Source: Paraferrimonas haliotis (lineage in GTDB: Bacteria; Pseudomonadota; Gammaproteobacteria; Enterobacterales; Shewanellaceae). From it: DNA of 64,000 nucleotides. Position numbers and translations under genes: made by a program. This document shows positions 17,404 through 27,697 of this stretch, one piece after another; the first letter of the stretch is position 1, and every line of letters starts with the position of its first letter. A model generated the notes under the pieces. The model made no database searches. It saw nothing but the letters and a program-made list of their open reading frames with translations, and was not told the origin of the DNA. The stretch covers positions 62,001-126,000 of the forward strand of contig NZ_NRRB01000003.1 in assembly GCF_002282895.1 (NCBI RefSeq), given 5' to 3'.

Positions 17404-20400
17404 CTAATTGGCTAACTCTTTTTCCAATTGCTTAGCCACAGCATCAGGAGACGAGGTACCTCTTGCCAGAAGCCCATAGGTTCCTGGTATCACGAATAAG
17501 GTCAAGAAGCTGGATACTAAAGTACCAGTGAGCACCACGACACCAATAACCATTCGTGTTTCAGCACCCGCACCAGAGGCTAACACCAAGGGAATGGCGC
17601 CTGCTGCAGTGGTAATGCCCGTCATTAAAATTGGACGTAAGCGCTGACACGAGGCTTTTACAATGGCGTCATCAAACGACAGGCCTCTATCGCGCAACTG
17701 GTTAGCAAACTCCACAATTAAAATGCCGTTTTTGGCTGCCAGTCCAACCAGCATAATGATGCCAATTTGCGAGTAAATGTTGAGCGTTTGCCCTGTTAGC
17801 CACAGTCCCAGCAATGCCCCAAGCGTTGCCAGTGGCACGGTTAACATGATAACCAGAGGGTGAACAAAGCTTTCAAACTGCGCCGCTAACACCAAAAATA
17901 CCACCACTAACGCCAGCAAGAATACGAAATAGATATCGCTACCAGACTCGTAATAATCCAACGATTGGCCTTTGTAACTGATGATAGCCTCAGCAGGTAA
18001 ATGCTCGGCTGCCAGATTATTTAAGTAGGTCAGTGCTTCGCCTAGGGTATAGTCGTCGGCTAGGTCTGCCTCAAGCGTTATCGAGCGCAATCGATTATAA
18101 CGATTAAGTCGACTGGCATCGGCAAACTCTTCGACACTCACCAAGTTAGATAAAGGAATCAGTTGTTTAGTACGGTCAGAGCGTACGTAAATGTTTTCCA
18201 AGTCGGTAGCGGTATTTTGGTTATCACGCTCACCTTCCACAATCACGTCATACTCTTCACCGTTGCGCATAAAGGTGGTCACCACCTTCGAGCCCAACAT
18301 GCTCTCTAGAGTTCGACCTATGTGGCTAATGGATACCCCAAGCGATGCTGCCCTGTCTTTATCTATGACCACCCGCAACTGCGGCTTGGTTTCTTTGTAG
18401 TCAAAGTCCAGTCCTACAATGCCTGGGTTATCCTGCGCTTTTTCCATCATGGTGTCGCGCCATTGTACCAACTGCTCGTAGCTTGGCCCACCAATCACAA
18501 ACTGCACCGGCTTACCAACCCCGCGACCAAAGGCTTGGCGCATCATTGGGAAGGCACGCACCCCGGCAAGGTCACCTAACCGACCGCGTATGTCGTTAAT
18601 GATTTCGTTGGCGGGACGTCGTACCGACCAGTCTTCTAACACCACAATCGCCATGCCGTTAGAAAAGTCAGCCGCACCGCCCCAACCTCGTGGTGCTCGA
18701 ATTAACAGACGTTTAATCTCACCCGCTTCAACCAATGGCATCAATCGAGCTTCCACCTCGTCCATATACTCTTTGATGTATTCGTAACTGCCACCTTCAG
18801 GGCCGTTAACGAACACAAACATGGAACCACGATCTTCTCTTGGCGCAAATTCTTGCGGCACTTCTTTGGCTAAATAGAAGGAGCTGGCAAACGCCGCTAC
18901 AATCAGCGCAAGCATAATAAATGGATGCTTAATCGCTCGGCGAACGCCTTTCTCATACCAGTAAGTAAGCCCGTCCATGCCCTTATCGATGGCTCGAGTT
19001 AACCAACCTTCTTCATGGGACTTAAGGACTTTTGAGCACATCATTGGACTGAGCGACAGCGCAATAAAAGATGAGAACAACACCGCGGCACTCATAGCCA
19101 CCGCAAATTCTTTAAACAACTTACCTAAGTCGCCTTCTAAGAAGGTAATGGGCATAAACACCGACACCAACACCAAAGTGGTGGCGATAATCGCGAACGA
19201 GACTTCTTTGGAGCCAAGGAAGGCGGCTTTAAGAGGCGACTCCCCTTCTTCGATGCGTCTGTGAATGTTCTCCAACATAACGATGGCATCATCAACCACC
19301 ATACCAATGGCAAGGATCAAAGCCAGCAAGGTCAGTAGGTTAATGGAGTAATCCAGCGCATACAGCACGATGAAGGTACCCATTAGCGACACTGGTACCG
19401 TCAGCGCCGGTACTAACATAGCGCGCACGTTACCTAAGAATAGGAATATCACTAATATCACCATGCTCATGGCGATAAACAGGGTTTGATACACCTCTTT
19501 AACCGAAGCTTCAATGAAAACGGTAGAGTCGTATGAGCGCTTGATTTCCATTCCCGCAGGCAAGGTTGGATTTATTTCATCCACCATGGCGTTAATGGCG
19601 CGTCCCACATCCAGCGTATTTGCGGTGGATTGCTTGGCCACCCCAAGTCCAATCATGTTCTCGCCATTGCCGCGGAACATGATGCGACTCTCTTCCGAGG
19701 CGATTTCGACTCTGGCCACATCCCCAAGCTTCACTAGGTATCCGTCATCACCTTCAGCCAGTACCAATTTGGAAAAGTCTTGTTCCGTTGCAAAGGAGCG
19801 TTGCACCCGAACACTGAAATGTCGCTCTTTGGACTCAATTGAACCGGCGGGCAATTCAACGTTTTCGCTGCGAAGCGCCGCTTCCACATCCGTTACCGTT
19901 AAATTCCGAGAGGCCAGTGCTTGGCGGTCAATCCAAATTCTCATCGAATAAACTTTACCGCCACCCACACGAATGGTCGATACACCGTCTTGCACCGACA
20001 TGCGATCAACCAGGTAACGGCGGGCGTAATCGGTTAATTGCAAGGTGTCCATGCGATCAGACACTAAGTTCAACCACATGATCACTTCGTCGCCACTGTT
20101 GGCTTTTTGCACCTCTGGTGGATCCGCTTCTTCCGGCAAATTATCAAGCAACCCAGAGATGCGGTCACGAATGTCATTAGCCGCGGCGTCAATGTCACGC
20201 CCCACTTGGAACTCTAGGGTGATGTCTGAACGACCGTCTCTTGAAGACGATGAAATGTGGCGGATGCCCTCAACACCAGACACTCGATTTTCAATGAGTT
20301 GGGTAATTCGACTTTCCACCACTGACGCTGAGGCACCTCGGTAATTGGTATCAATGGATACCACCGGTGGATCGATACTGGGGTATTCTCTTAGCGGTAA

Positions 20401-20493
20401 GCGGTCAAAGGCCACCAAACCAAAAGCAATCAATAATAAACTGAGTACCGAAGCGAATACCGGTCGCTTAACCGATAAATCCGTTAATATCAT
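17404..20493 (-). CDS. RND efflux transporter permease (HAE1-type)
   Basis: A 1029-residue inner-membrane proton/drug antiporter with 12 expected transmembrane helices. It opens with MILTDLSVKRPVFASVLSLL and has the two large periplasmic porter domains (residues about 40-330 and 550-860). The proton-relay aspartates are visible in TM4 (ILAIGMVVDDAIVMLENI). The C-terminal half keeps GLAAKNGILIVEFANQLRDRG. It partners with the membrane-fusion protein encoded seven bases upstream. No outer-membrane channel gene is adjacent, so it probably uses a shared TolC. Substrate range is not deducible. Confidence 0.93.
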   Translation of the reverse strand: MILTDLSVKRPVFASVLSLLLIAFGLVAFDRLPLREYPSIDPPVVSIDTNYRGASASVVESRITQLIENRVSGVEGIRHISSSSRDGRSDITLEFQVGRDIDAAANDIRDRISGLLDNLPEEADPPEVQKANSGDEVIMWLNLVSDRMDTLQLTDYARRYLVDRMSVQDGVSTIRVGGGKVYSMRIWIDRQALASRNLTVTDVEAALRSENVELPAGSIESKERHFSVRVQRSFATEQDFSKLVLAEGDDGYLVKLGDVARVEIASEESRIMFRGNGENMIGLGVAKQSTANTLDVGRAINAMVDEINPTLPAGMEIKRSYDSTVFIEASVKEVYQTLFIAMSMVILVIFLFLGNVRAMLVPALTVPVSLMGTFIVLYALDYSINLLTLLALILAIGMVVDDAIVMLENIHRRIEEGESPLKAAFLGSKEVSFAIIATTLVLVSVFMPITFLEGDLGKLFKEFAVAMSAAVLFSSFIALSLSPMMCSKVLKSHEEGWLTRAIDKGMDGLTYWYEKGVRRAIKHPFIMLALIVAAFASSFYLAKEVPQEFAPREDRGSMFVFVNGPEGGSYEYIKEYMDEVEARLMPLVEAGEIKRLLIRAPRGWGGAADFSNGMAIVVLEDWSVRRPANEIINDIRGRLGDLAGVRAFPMMRQAFGRGVGKPVQFVIGGPSYEQLVQWRDTMMEKAQDNPGIVGLDFDYKETKPQLRVVIDKDRAASLGVSISHIGRTLESMLGSKVVTTFMRNGEEYDVIVEGERDNQNTATDLENIYVRSDRTKQLIPLSNLVSVEEFADASRLNRYNRLRSITLEADLADDYTLGEALTYLNNLAAEHLPAEAIISYKGQSLDYYESGSDIYFVFLLALVVVFLVLAAQFESFVHPLVIMLTVPLATLGALLGLWLTGQTLNIYSQIGIIMLVGLAAKNGILIVEFANQLRDRGLSFDDAIVKASCQRLRPILMTGITTAAGAIPLVLASGAGAETRMVIGVVVLTGTLVSSFLTLFVIPGTYGLLARGTSSPDAVAKQLEKELAN

Positions 20494-20499
20494 GGCCGC

Positions 20500-21567
20500 T
20501 TATTCCTTAGTAATCCAAGCTTCGGATTGAGTGGCATTGACTTTTTGCCCCATGCGCACCTTCATGGCGCCACGAATGACCACCTGTTGGCCTTCTTCAA
20601 CACCGTCGACCAACTCCACGACACCCCGCTGTCGTATGCCAATTTTAACCTGTTGACGAGTAACCATTCCCGAGTCATCCACTAGGTATACGAAATGGTC
20701 GGCTTGATTAGGAATGATTGCAGATTCCGGCACTACTAAGGTTTGATGCTCGGCATTAATCAAGCGAACTTTCATTAACATACCGGGTAATAAGCGTCCG
20801 TCTTCATTGTTAATTTCAGCACGGATCATCACTGCCCGAGTCACGGGGTCAATGCGGCTTTCAATAGAGCGCACAATGCCATGAAACACATCGTCTGGGT
20901 ATGCGACTGTGGTGGCTTCGACTTTTTTACCCGGTTGTAGATCGCCAAGAAAACGCTCCGGTACCGAGAAGTCAAGTTTAATGATGCTGATGTCATCTAA
21001 GTTGGTAATGCTTTGGCCTGTGGACACCAAACTTCCCAACGACACTTGACGCAAGCCCAAACGGCCAGCAAAAGGCGCCTTAATGGAGCGCTCTGATAAT
21101 TCGGCTTGCGCTTGACTAAGTTTAGCGCGGGCGGTGTCAATGAGGGTTTGCAATCGGTCTCGCTCAAGCTCAGCAATGGTTTGGTTGGTCACCAAAGAAT
21201 CGATGCGTTGAAATTCTCGAATGTGGTCCGCCAATTGAATCTTGGCTTCTTTCACCATCGCTTGTTGTTCATCTTGACGTAACGTTAGCAGCAACTGACC
21301 TTTAGCCACCATGTCGCCATCGTCGAACGCCAGTGAATCCACTTTCTCGGTCACCTTAGAGGTGATGGTTACCGACTCTTTTGCTTTAGCCGTGCCCAAC
21401 GCTTCAACGCGATCTTGAAGTACCTGAGAGGCAACGGGCGTTACAACAACACTCACAACCGATGGGCCTCGCTTACCTTTAGCAGGAGCCGCCTCATCAG
21501 AACTAACATTAAGGTACGCAGCTACTGCCGCGGCACCAATTACAAGCAGAATTATTATTTTTTTCAT
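20500..21567 (-). CDS. RND efflux periplasmic adaptor (membrane fusion protein)
   Basis: A 355-residue protein with one N-terminal membrane anchor (residues about 3-20, KKIIILLVIGAAAVAAYL) and no lipobox. It continues with a lipoyl-like half (VTPVASQVLQDRVEALGTAKA), an alpha-hairpin (residues about 105-155) and a second lipoyl half containing APFAGRLGLRQVSLGSLVSTG. Beta-barrel and membrane-proximal domains follow. It links the RND permease to an outer-membrane channel. The ATG at 21567 is preferred to the GTG at 21576 because AGG is spaced nine bases from it. It is the promoter-proximal gene of the two-gene pump operon. Confidence 0.9.
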   Translation of the reverse strand: MKKIIILLVIGAAAVAAYLNVSSDEAAPAKGKRGPSVVSVVVTPVASQVLQDRVEALGTAKAKESVTITSKVTEKVDSLAFDDGDMVAKGQLLLTLRQDEQQAMVKEAKIQLADHIREFQRIDSLVTNQTIAELERDRLQTLIDTARAKLSQAQAELSERSIKAPFAGRLGLRQVSLGSLVSTGQSITNLDDISIIKLDFSVPERFLGDLQPGKKVEATTVAYPDDVFHGIVRSIESRIDPVTRAVMIRAEINNEDGRLLPGMLMKVRLINAEHQTLVVPESAIIPNQADHFVYLVDDSGMVTRQQVKIGIRQRGVVELVDGVEEGQQVVIRGAMKVRMGQKVNATQSEAWITKE

Positions 21568-21672
21568 GGTGTTCACGCCTACAATAAGTGGCTTAAGTTT
21601 ACTAATTCGAGGTTGTTACGCAATAGATATTACAAAGGTTTACAATTATGTTGAATTCGTCAATTTTGGCCA

Positions 21673-21704
21673 TAAAAAAACCGCAGACAAGGCTGCGGTT
21701 TTAA
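21673..21704 (-). terminator. Terminator of dapA-bamC
   Basis: AAAACCGCAG / CTGCGGTTTT with a six-base loop is followed on the minus strand by seven T residues in total. It is 15 bases after the bamC stop. Confidence 0.9.
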
Positions 21705-21718
21705 GGTGATGGTAGCGT

Positions 21719-22819
21719 CTAGCGACGGCTGTTTCGGTCTTCACCCATGACGTCTGAGAAGAACTGATAAATCTCATCCATGGTTTCGTTATCAAGCTTG
21801 TTGTCGGTGGCGTCAAACAGCTGAATTTGAGTTTTCTTGCTGTCGTCAGTATCGCTTAACTTGAATCGATATAACCCGTCTTCCAAAGGCATGGTCTCAG
21901 CGCCGAACATGCTCTGCCAGAAGCCCTCACCTTCACCGGTACGAGCGTAGTAAATACCGTTATTTCGGTCTCTGTCTTCAATGTCAAAGCCCAACTCAGG
22001 AAGTACTACCGCTAAACGTTCCCATGTGCGCATGTAATCCGCTTCAGCAATCCATACTTTATCGCCATCGGCATTGGCTATCATATCGATACTGATGCCA
22101 AGGCTATTGCGAATGGCTTCTGCTTTCGCATCTAAGGCTCGACGAGCACTTAAAAAGGCGACGGCATCGTTTAATACATCAATTGTGTAACGGCGTTTGT
22201 CTTCCGAAGTCAGTGCCGGTATCTCATCAACGCCATCAATAGACTCTTCATGTTCCACTAAGTCAATGGTGACCGAGCCGGTGCGACCGTGGGGACTTAC
22301 GTCAATTGAAAAACGGTAACGCTGACGCAAAACGTATTCGTCGTTACTGCCTATCCAGCGTTTACGGAATTCTTCTCGGTTTTCGACCCAATCGGTTTCG
22401 ATAATGCCGCTATCAATGTTGCTGGTTACGGTAGCCACATCATTTTGCTCAAGGTAGTCGCTAATGGCTTTATAGACTTCCTCTTTCAGGTCTTTGCGCC
22501 CAACCGCCTCGATGGTGACTTTCACGTTATCAACGCCCGACTCGACGTGAGTACCTTCTGCCGATGCGATAACTTGCAATGGCGGACGAATATCAAGGTC
22601 TTTACCTTTCGGGGTCGACTTGGCTTCTTCTGACAGGGGTGGAATATCAAATTCGCTACTGTACTGGGGTTCCTTTAACGGCGCGGGAACCACTAGACGT
22701 TGTGATTCCTTAGCTTCTAAATACTTATCGGAACCGCTGATTTGGCGACGTTCAATGGGCGTAGAACATGCACTGACTAAAAGCGTGAGCGCTAAAGCGG
22801 TAGTTACCTGCTTGATCAT
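21719..22819 (-). CDS. bamC: Outer-membrane assembly lipoprotein BamC
   Basis: Accessory lipoprotein of the BAM complex that inserts beta-barrel proteins. The signal peptide ends in a lipobox with C18 (LLVSACST). A conserved unstructured N-terminal segment follows (RRQISGSDKYLEA, then VVPAPL), with two helix-grip domains at residues about 95-210 and 225-345. Length 366 residues, slightly longer than E. coli BamC. It overlaps the dapA stop by one base (TAATG), the same dapA-bamC pairing as in E. coli. Confidence 0.93.
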   Translation of the reverse strand: MIKQVTTALALTLLVSACSTPIERRQISGSDKYLEAKESQRLVVPAPLKEPQYSSEFDIPPLSEEAKSTPKGKDLDIRPPLQVIASAEGTHVESGVDNVKVTIEAVGRKDLKEEVYKAISDYLEQNDVATVTSNIDSGIIETDWVENREEFRKRWIGSNDEYVLRQRYRFSIDVSPHGRTGSVTIDLVEHEESIDGVDEIPALTSEDKRRYTIDVLNDAVAFLSARRALDAKAEAIRNSLGISIDMIANADGDKVWIAEADYMRTWERLAVVLPELGFDIEDRDRNNGIYYARTGEGEGFWQSMFGAETMPLEDGLYRFKLSDTDDSKKTQIQLFDATDNKLDNETMDEIYQFFSDVMGEDRNSRR

Positions 22820-23703
22820 TAATTAACCTCAATTCCTGCCTGACGCATGGCGGCAAGGACCTGTTGATGATTTTGTTGTTGTAATTCTGTCAGCGGCAAT
22901 CGTAATACACCGCAATCCATCAATTTCATTTGGTGAGCTGCCCACTTGACTGGAATGGGATTGGCTTCCACAAACAATGCTTTATATAGACCTATCATGG
23001 GTTCATTTAGTTCACTGGCGCGTTCCGCATCACCCTTAAGTGCAGCCTGACACATTTCTTGGAACAGTTTGGGTAGGATATTATTCACAACCGAAATTAC
23101 CCCGTCGCCACCGCGCAGTATAAATTCTTTAGCAGTAGCGTCGTCGCCACTAAACAATAAAAAGTCCGATGGGCAGTATTTACGCAATTTACCCACTCGA
23201 GAAACGTCACCGGTGGCTTCTTTGATACCAATGATGTTATCCACCGTCGCCAACTCGGCAACCGTATCCGGCAACATATCGACGGCTGTGCGCCCGGGCA
23301 CATTATATAGAATCTGGCCAACATCGCTGGCCGCGGCTATGGCTTTATAGTGCAAAACAAGCCCTTGAGGAGAGGGTTTGTTGTAGTACGGTGTTACGCT
23401 TAACATGGCGTCTAAACCTAGCGGATTCAAGGCTTTGGTGAGCTCCACCGCTTCTTCGGTTGCATTAGCGCCATTTCCGCCAATCACTTTTATTCGCCCG
23501 ACGGCGAATTGAACCACTTTTGCCACCACCTCGACGTGCTGTGCTAGCGGTAAGGTGGCCGACTCGCCTGTGGTGCCTACCGCAACGATTGCCGTAGTTC
23601 CGGCATTAATATGAAATTCAACCAGTCTTTCTAGCGCATCATAATCGACACGACCGTCTGCCAACATAGGCGTAATTAACGCTACGATGCTACCCTTTAA
23701 CAT
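22819..23703 (-). CDS. dapA: 4-hydroxy-tetrahydrodipicolinate synthase DapA
   Basis: First committed step of lysine/diaminopimelate synthesis, condensing pyruvate with aspartate semialdehyde. TIM-barrel enzyme with the Schiff-base lysine K161 (GIKEATGD) and the catalytic tyrosine Y133 (ILYNVPGRT). GTTGESATL (residues about 43-51) binds the pyruvate carboxylate. The 294-residue length and residue numbering match E. coli. No lysine riboswitch is visible upstream. Confidence 0.97.
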   Translation of the reverse strand: MLKGSIVALITPMLADGRVDYDALERLVEFHINAGTTAIVAVGTTGESATLPLAQHVEVVAKVVQFAVGRIKVIGGNGANATEEAVELTKALNPLGLDAMLSVTPYYNKPSPQGLVLHYKAIAAASDVGQILYNVPGRTAVDMLPDTVAELATVDNIIGIKEATGDVSRVGKLRKYCPSDFLLFSGDDATAKEFILRGGDGVISVVNNILPKLFQEMCQAALKGDAERASELNEPMIGLYKALFVEANPIPVKWAAHQMKLMDCGVLRLPLTELQQQNHQQVLAAMRQAGIEVN

Positions 23704-23839
23704 CTTTTTTCCTCGGGGAGTTTTGGAGCCATAATGTTACTTAGCGAATTTATCAAACACAAGGGTATAAACGATCTCATGTTCGCTTTTTATGGTAGCA
23801 TGTGCCCACGCTAGAAATTATGCTCAAAAGAGAAACATT

Positions 23840-24364
23840 ATGACTGAGTTTTTGGTGGTGACCGCCGTCGGTGCCGACCGCCCAGGAATTGTTAATCGTT
23901 TTACTCGGTTAGCCAGCGATTGCGATTGCAATATTGTCGACAGTCGCATGGCCTTATATGGCAAAGAATTAACCTTGAGCCTTATGCTCAGTGGTGATTG
24001 GGGAGCCATTACGCGAATTGAAAGTGCCTTGCCGGCCCTTGGGGTGGAATTAGAGTTTCATACCGTCATCAAGCGCACTACCGAACACACGGCTCAAGAC
24101 TTTACCGCTAAAATGGAAATCAGCCTAAAAGGGCCAGACCGCTTAGGCACCATGAGCGAACTGACTCAGTTTTTTGCTGAACAAGAGCTGGAATTATCAG
24201 GGTTACGATCACTGGCGCTTAAAAACGGCCAACAAGAACTGCACTTTAGCTTAAATCTGCCACCACAAGCAGACAGTAATAAGCTTTCGCAACAGCTAGA
24301 AGAGTTAGCAACAAGCTTAAGTTTAACCTGCCAGATAACTCTGCTAGATGTGAGCGAGCAATAA
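23840..24364 (+). CDS. gcvR: Glycine cleavage system regulatory protein GcvR
   Basis: GcvR holds the activator GcvA in a repressing form when glycine is low. The 174-residue protein is two ACT domains: residues about 3-78 (FLVVTAVGADRPGIVNRFTRL) and 92-165 (MEISLKGPDRLGTMSELTQFF). The ATG at 23840 (MTEFLVVT) matches the family start and has AGAGA upstream; an earlier in-frame codon at 23792 is not supported. It is divergent from dapA and convergent with bcp, as in E. coli gcvR-bcp linkage. Confidence 0.92.
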   Translation: MTEFLVVTAVGADRPGIVNRFTRLASDCDCNIVDSRMALYGKELTLSLMLSGDWGAITRIESALPALGVELEFHTVIKRTTEHTAQDFTAKMEISLKGPDRLGTMSELTQFFAEQELELSGLRSLALKNGQQELHFSLNLPPQADSNKLSQQLEELATSLSLTCQITLLDVSEQ

Positions 24365-24376
24365 CCAACACGGCTG

Positions 24377-24859
24377 TTAGTTACCGTTGAGATAATCCAG
24401 CACAACCTGATGGTGGTCCTTGGTTTTAAACTTATCGAAAACCTTCTCCACCATCCCTTTCTCGTTAATGAGAAAACTAATGCGATGCACACCATCGTAA
24501 ACTTTTCCCATAAATTTCTTTTCACCCCAGATTCCAAAGGCTTCGCACACTTGATGGTCTTCATCACCGACTAATGAAAAGTTGAGTGATTGCTTGGTTT
24601 CAAAGTTCTTTAATCGTTTGGTTGGATCTGGGCTTATTCCAATCACTTTGACATTTTTTTCAGCAAGTTCATCACGAGCATCACGTAACGCGCAGGCTTG
24701 TACTGTGCATCCAGGGGTAGAGGCTTTTGGGTAGAAATACACCAGCACTTTTTGACCTAAGTAGTCTGCAAGCGCTACTTGTTCGCCATTTTGATCAGGA
24801 AGGCTGAATTGTGGAGCACGAGCGCCCGCTTGTATTGGTTTAATCATTCGTTGACTCAT
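24377..24859 (-). CDS. bcp: Thioredoxin-dependent thiol peroxidase (Bcp/PrxQ)
   Basis: Reduces hydrogen and organic peroxides in the cytosol. Atypical two-Cys peroxiredoxin with peroxidatic C51 and resolving C56 in STPGCTVQAC. YFYPKASTPGC is the standard active-site loop. Length 160 residues, four or five more than E. coli Bcp at the N-terminus. A start at the fifth codon (MIKPIQAG) is equally possible. It converges on gcvR with only 12 bases between the stops and no clear terminator. Confidence 0.95.
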   Translation of the reverse strand: MSQRMIKPIQAGARAPQFSLPDQNGEQVALADYLGQKVLVYFYPKASTPGCTVQACALRDARDELAEKNVKVIGISPDPTKRLKNFETKQSLNFSLVGDEDHQVCEAFGIWGEKKFMGKVYDGVHRISFLINEKGMVEKVFDKFKTKDHHQVVLDYLNGN

Positions 24860-24913
24860 TATTATTGTGATTGAGGTTAGCTTGAGTCTAACGTCAACTT
24901 TCTTTGAAAAAAA

Positions 24914-24945
24914 GTCAAAAAAAAGCGAACCGCTATGAGTTCGCC
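24914..24945 (-). terminator. Terminator of argO
   Basis: On the minus strand GCGAAC, an eight-base loop and GTTCGC are followed by a run of eight T residues. It lies 15 bases past the argO stop. Confidence 0.8.
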
Positions 24946-24957
24946 AAAATAGCTTAA

Positions 24958-25584
24958 CTAGCTAAACAACATCTTTATATAGGGAGACAAAATCGCAAAG
25001 GCGATGGCCCACATGGTGACGAAAATAAATCGATCTAAATACGCCCATGCCTTAGGGTTGGTAAACACCGGAGCTAAGTAGCGGGAGCCATAGCTTAAGG
25101 TAAAAAACCAAACAAAGGACGCCAATACCGCACCTGCGCCAAACCAAGCGCGATCATCGGCATGAAATTGAGTACTTATGGAACCCAATAGCACTACGGT
25201 ATCCAAGTACAAATGCGGGTTAAGCAAGCTGATGGCAAGGGTGGTTAAAACCGCCTTTTTGAGGGAATCCGCCGCTTTGCTTGAGTCGGTATCAATGGCC
25301 TGTGGCTTAAAGGAGGCTCGCAAAGCGTTAAAACCATACCAAAACAAAAACGCTGCACCGCCGAAACTGGCGGCGTGTGCTAATGCTGGGAAATTCATGA
25401 TCAGTTGCCCCATGCCCATTACACCGGCGGTGATCATGATGGCGTCAATTAAGCTGCACAACATCGCAATTGGCATTGAGTGATTGCGCTTAATGCCCTG
25501 CTTCAACACAAACGCATTTTGTGCTCCAACAGCCATAATTAAGCTAGCTCCAATACCCATACCTTGTACAAATGCCACTGCCAT
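24958..25584 (-). CDS. argO: Arginine/lysine exporter, LysE/ArgO family
   Basis: A 208-residue inner-membrane exporter with six expected helices. The N-terminal segment GIGASLIMAVGAQNAFVLKQGIKR is diagnostic of ArgO/LysE, and SLLNPHLYLDTVVLLG follows near residue 120. It exports arginine and/or lysine analogues. It is divergent from argP, which in E. coli activates argO in response to arginine and lysine. The arrangement supports the same control here. Confidence 0.9.
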   Translation of the reverse strand: MAVAFVQGMGIGASLIMAVGAQNAFVLKQGIKRNHSMPIAMLCSLIDAIMITAGVMGMGQLIMNFPALAHAASFGGAAFLFWYGFNALRASFKPQAIDTDSSKAADSLKKAVLTTLAISLLNPHLYLDTVVLLGSISTQFHADDRAWFGAGAVLASFVWFFTLSYGSRYLAPVFTNPKAWAYLDRFIFVTMWAIAFAILSPYIKMLFS

Positions 25585-25692
25585 GACGACCTCAACTCCA
25601 AACTGTGTGCTAATTTAGGCGACAGATTAGGTTGCTTTACAGATTAAGTAAAACTAATATTTTAGATACGGTATAAGTAAAACTTATTAAAT

Positions 25693-26589
25693 ATGATTGA
25701 TTATCGAGGGCTGCAAGCCTTAGCAACCGTCATCCAAGAAGGCGGCTTTGAGCGCGCTGCCAAGGTGCTGTTTATAAGCCAGTCCGCAGTCTCTCAGCGA
25801 GTAAAGCAATTAGAAGAGCGCATGGGTGAGGCTTTGTTAGTGCGCTCTAACCCCATAGAGACCACAGCCGCGGGTAACCGATTGTTACGCCATTTTCAGC
25901 AAGTGAGCTTACTAGAAGCAGAATTGTCTCGCGAGCGCGGCGACGAGCTCTCGACGGCCAACAACAAAATTCAAATCGCGGTTAATGCCGACTCCTTGGC
26001 GACCTGGTTTATGCCCAGTTTGAATCAATTGTTTGAGCGCAGAGACTGGCTATTGGAGCTGGTAGTAGACGATGAGGCACGAACTCATAAACTGTTAAAA
26101 GACGGCAAAGTGATTGGTTGCGTGACCACTGAGTCACACGCGCTGCCCGGTTGTCGCAGCGACTATTTAGGCACCATGGAATACACCTGCGTGTGCAGCC
26201 GCGCCTTCAAAGACAAGTATTTTAGCGACGGCATGACGCAAGCCGCCATTCAAAAAGCACCAGCCGTACTCTTTAACGAGCGCGACGAATTACATCATAA
26301 ATACCTATGGCAGCATCACAAAATGCCACCGGGGCAATGGAATTACCATCGCATTCCTTCGTCTGAGAGCTTTTTAGAATTAATAGTGAATGGCTTTGGC
26401 TACGGCTTGGTGAGCAAATTGCAATCCACTCCCCTGCTGCAACAACACCGATTACTGGAACTTGAACCAGAAAAAACCATGCTGGTGCCCTTGTATTGGC
26501 AGCACTGGAACATAAAAGCCCCACAAACCACTCTGATTTATAGGGCTCTTGCTGCCAGCGCTCGTAGGCATTTATTACAACAAATGTAA
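25693..26589 (+). CDS. argP: LysR-family regulator ArgP
   Basis: A 298-residue regulator with the ArgP-specific start MIDYRGLQALATVIQEGGFERAAKVLFISQSAVSQRVKQLEE split over the HTH (residues 2-60). The C-terminal effector domain keeps the family's VTTESHALPGCRSDYLG region. ArgP senses lysine and arginine and controls argO, which is divergent here across a 108-base intergenic region holding both promoters. Confidence 0.9.
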   Translation: MIDYRGLQALATVIQEGGFERAAKVLFISQSAVSQRVKQLEERMGEALLVRSNPIETTAAGNRLLRHFQQVSLLEAELSRERGDELSTANNKIQIAVNADSLATWFMPSLNQLFERRDWLLELVVDDEARTHKLLKDGKVIGCVTTESHALPGCRSDYLGTMEYTCVCSRAFKDKYFSDGMTQAAIQKAPAVLFNERDELHHKYLWQHHKMPPGQWNYHRIPSSESFLELIVNGFGYGLVSKLQSTPLLQQHRLLELEPEKTMLVPLYWQHWNIKAPQTTLIYRALAASARRHLLQQM

Positions 26590-26595
26590 CAATGC

Positions 26596-27678
26596 CTACT
26601 CGGCTGCCTTCATTTCTGTTGGCGGTCGTTCAACACTCGGCCAAGCATTAACAACCGCTCTCACCAGTGACGCCAGTGGGATAGCAAAAAAGACACCCCA
26701 CACACCCCATAAACCGCCGAACACCAATACCGCGGCAATGATCATCACCGGATGCAGATTAACCGCGCCGGAAAATAGGATGGGAACCAATACATTGCCA
26801 TCAAGTGCTTGAATAATGCCATAACCCAACATTAAGTAGCCAAATTCCGGACTTACTCCCCACTGGAAAAAGCCAACCAAAGCAATGGGAATGGTGACTA
26901 AGGTTGCCCCTACATAGGGCACTAATACCGATAACCCGGTCAGCACGCCTAACAACACCGAGTAGCGCAACCCCATCATGGCAAAGAAGATGTAGCTCAC
27001 CACACCAATGATGATGATTTCCATGATTTTGCCGCGAATGTAGTTAAAGATCTGAACGTCCATTTCAGTCCACACTTTATTGGCCAGTTCGCGGTTATTT
27101 GGGAAAAAGCGGGTCACGTCTTTAATGAGCGATTCTTTGTCTTTTAGAAAAAAGAACACTAACAACGGCACTAAAATGGCGTACACCATTAACACCAATG
27201 CTTCCGCTGAGACTCCGGCCAAGCCTTTCAATACTTTTAAGACTTGTTGACTGTCGGCCATTGACTGCACTTCTTTCATAATGGCGTCGACGTGAGTCAT
27301 GGAAATGTATTGCGGGTATTCCTGCGCTAACTCTTCAATGGAACGATAACCACTATCAATCATGTTCGGTAAATCACTGGCCAGCGATAACCCCTGATTC
27401 CACAGGCTGGGAATCAAGCCAAAGGTAATCACCATCATCACCAAAACAAAACCCAGTAAAACAATGGAGGCCGCCGCTGCTCTGGGTAACCCGACGCGCG
27501 TCATTTTATCCACCGGCCATTCCAATAAGTAAGCCAGCACCAAAGCCAACAAAATGGGAGCCAGTAGCGAGCTTGCAAAGTACAGCAGTAAAAAGCCGCC
27601 CAACAGGATAAACAGTAAGGTAATGGCTTGCGGATCGGAAAAATGCAGCTTGTACCAACTCTTGATCATCGACAACAT
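26596..27678 (-). CDS. perM: AI-2E family transporter (PerM-like)
   Basis: A 360-residue polytopic inner-membrane protein with about eight helices, the AI-2E/PerM family. Visible family features are VLALVLAYLLEWPVDKM near residue 45, LVFFFLKDKESLI near 185, and the C-terminal GVLTGLSVLVPYVGA and VLVFGGLWGVWGVFFAIPLA. Despite the family name, most members have no proven quorum-signal role. perM lies next to bepA in E. coli, as here. Confidence 0.88.
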   Translation of the reverse strand: MLSMIKSWYKLHFSDPQAITLLFILLGGFLLLYFASSLLAPILLALVLAYLLEWPVDKMTRVGLPRAAAASIVLLGFVLVMMVITFGLIPSLWNQGLSLASDLPNMIDSGYRSIEELAQEYPQYISMTHVDAIMKEVQSMADSQQVLKVLKGLAGVSAEALVLMVYAILVPLLVFFFLKDKESLIKDVTRFFPNNRELANKVWTEMDVQIFNYIRGKIMEIIIIGVVSYIFFAMMGLRYSVLLGVLTGLSVLVPYVGATLVTIPIALVGFFQWGVSPEFGYLMLGYGIIQALDGNVLVPILFSGAVNLHPVMIIAAVLVFGGLWGVWGVFFAIPLASLVRAVVNAWPSVERPPTEMKAAE

Positions 27679-27697
27679 GAAATTAGCGAAAGCTCCC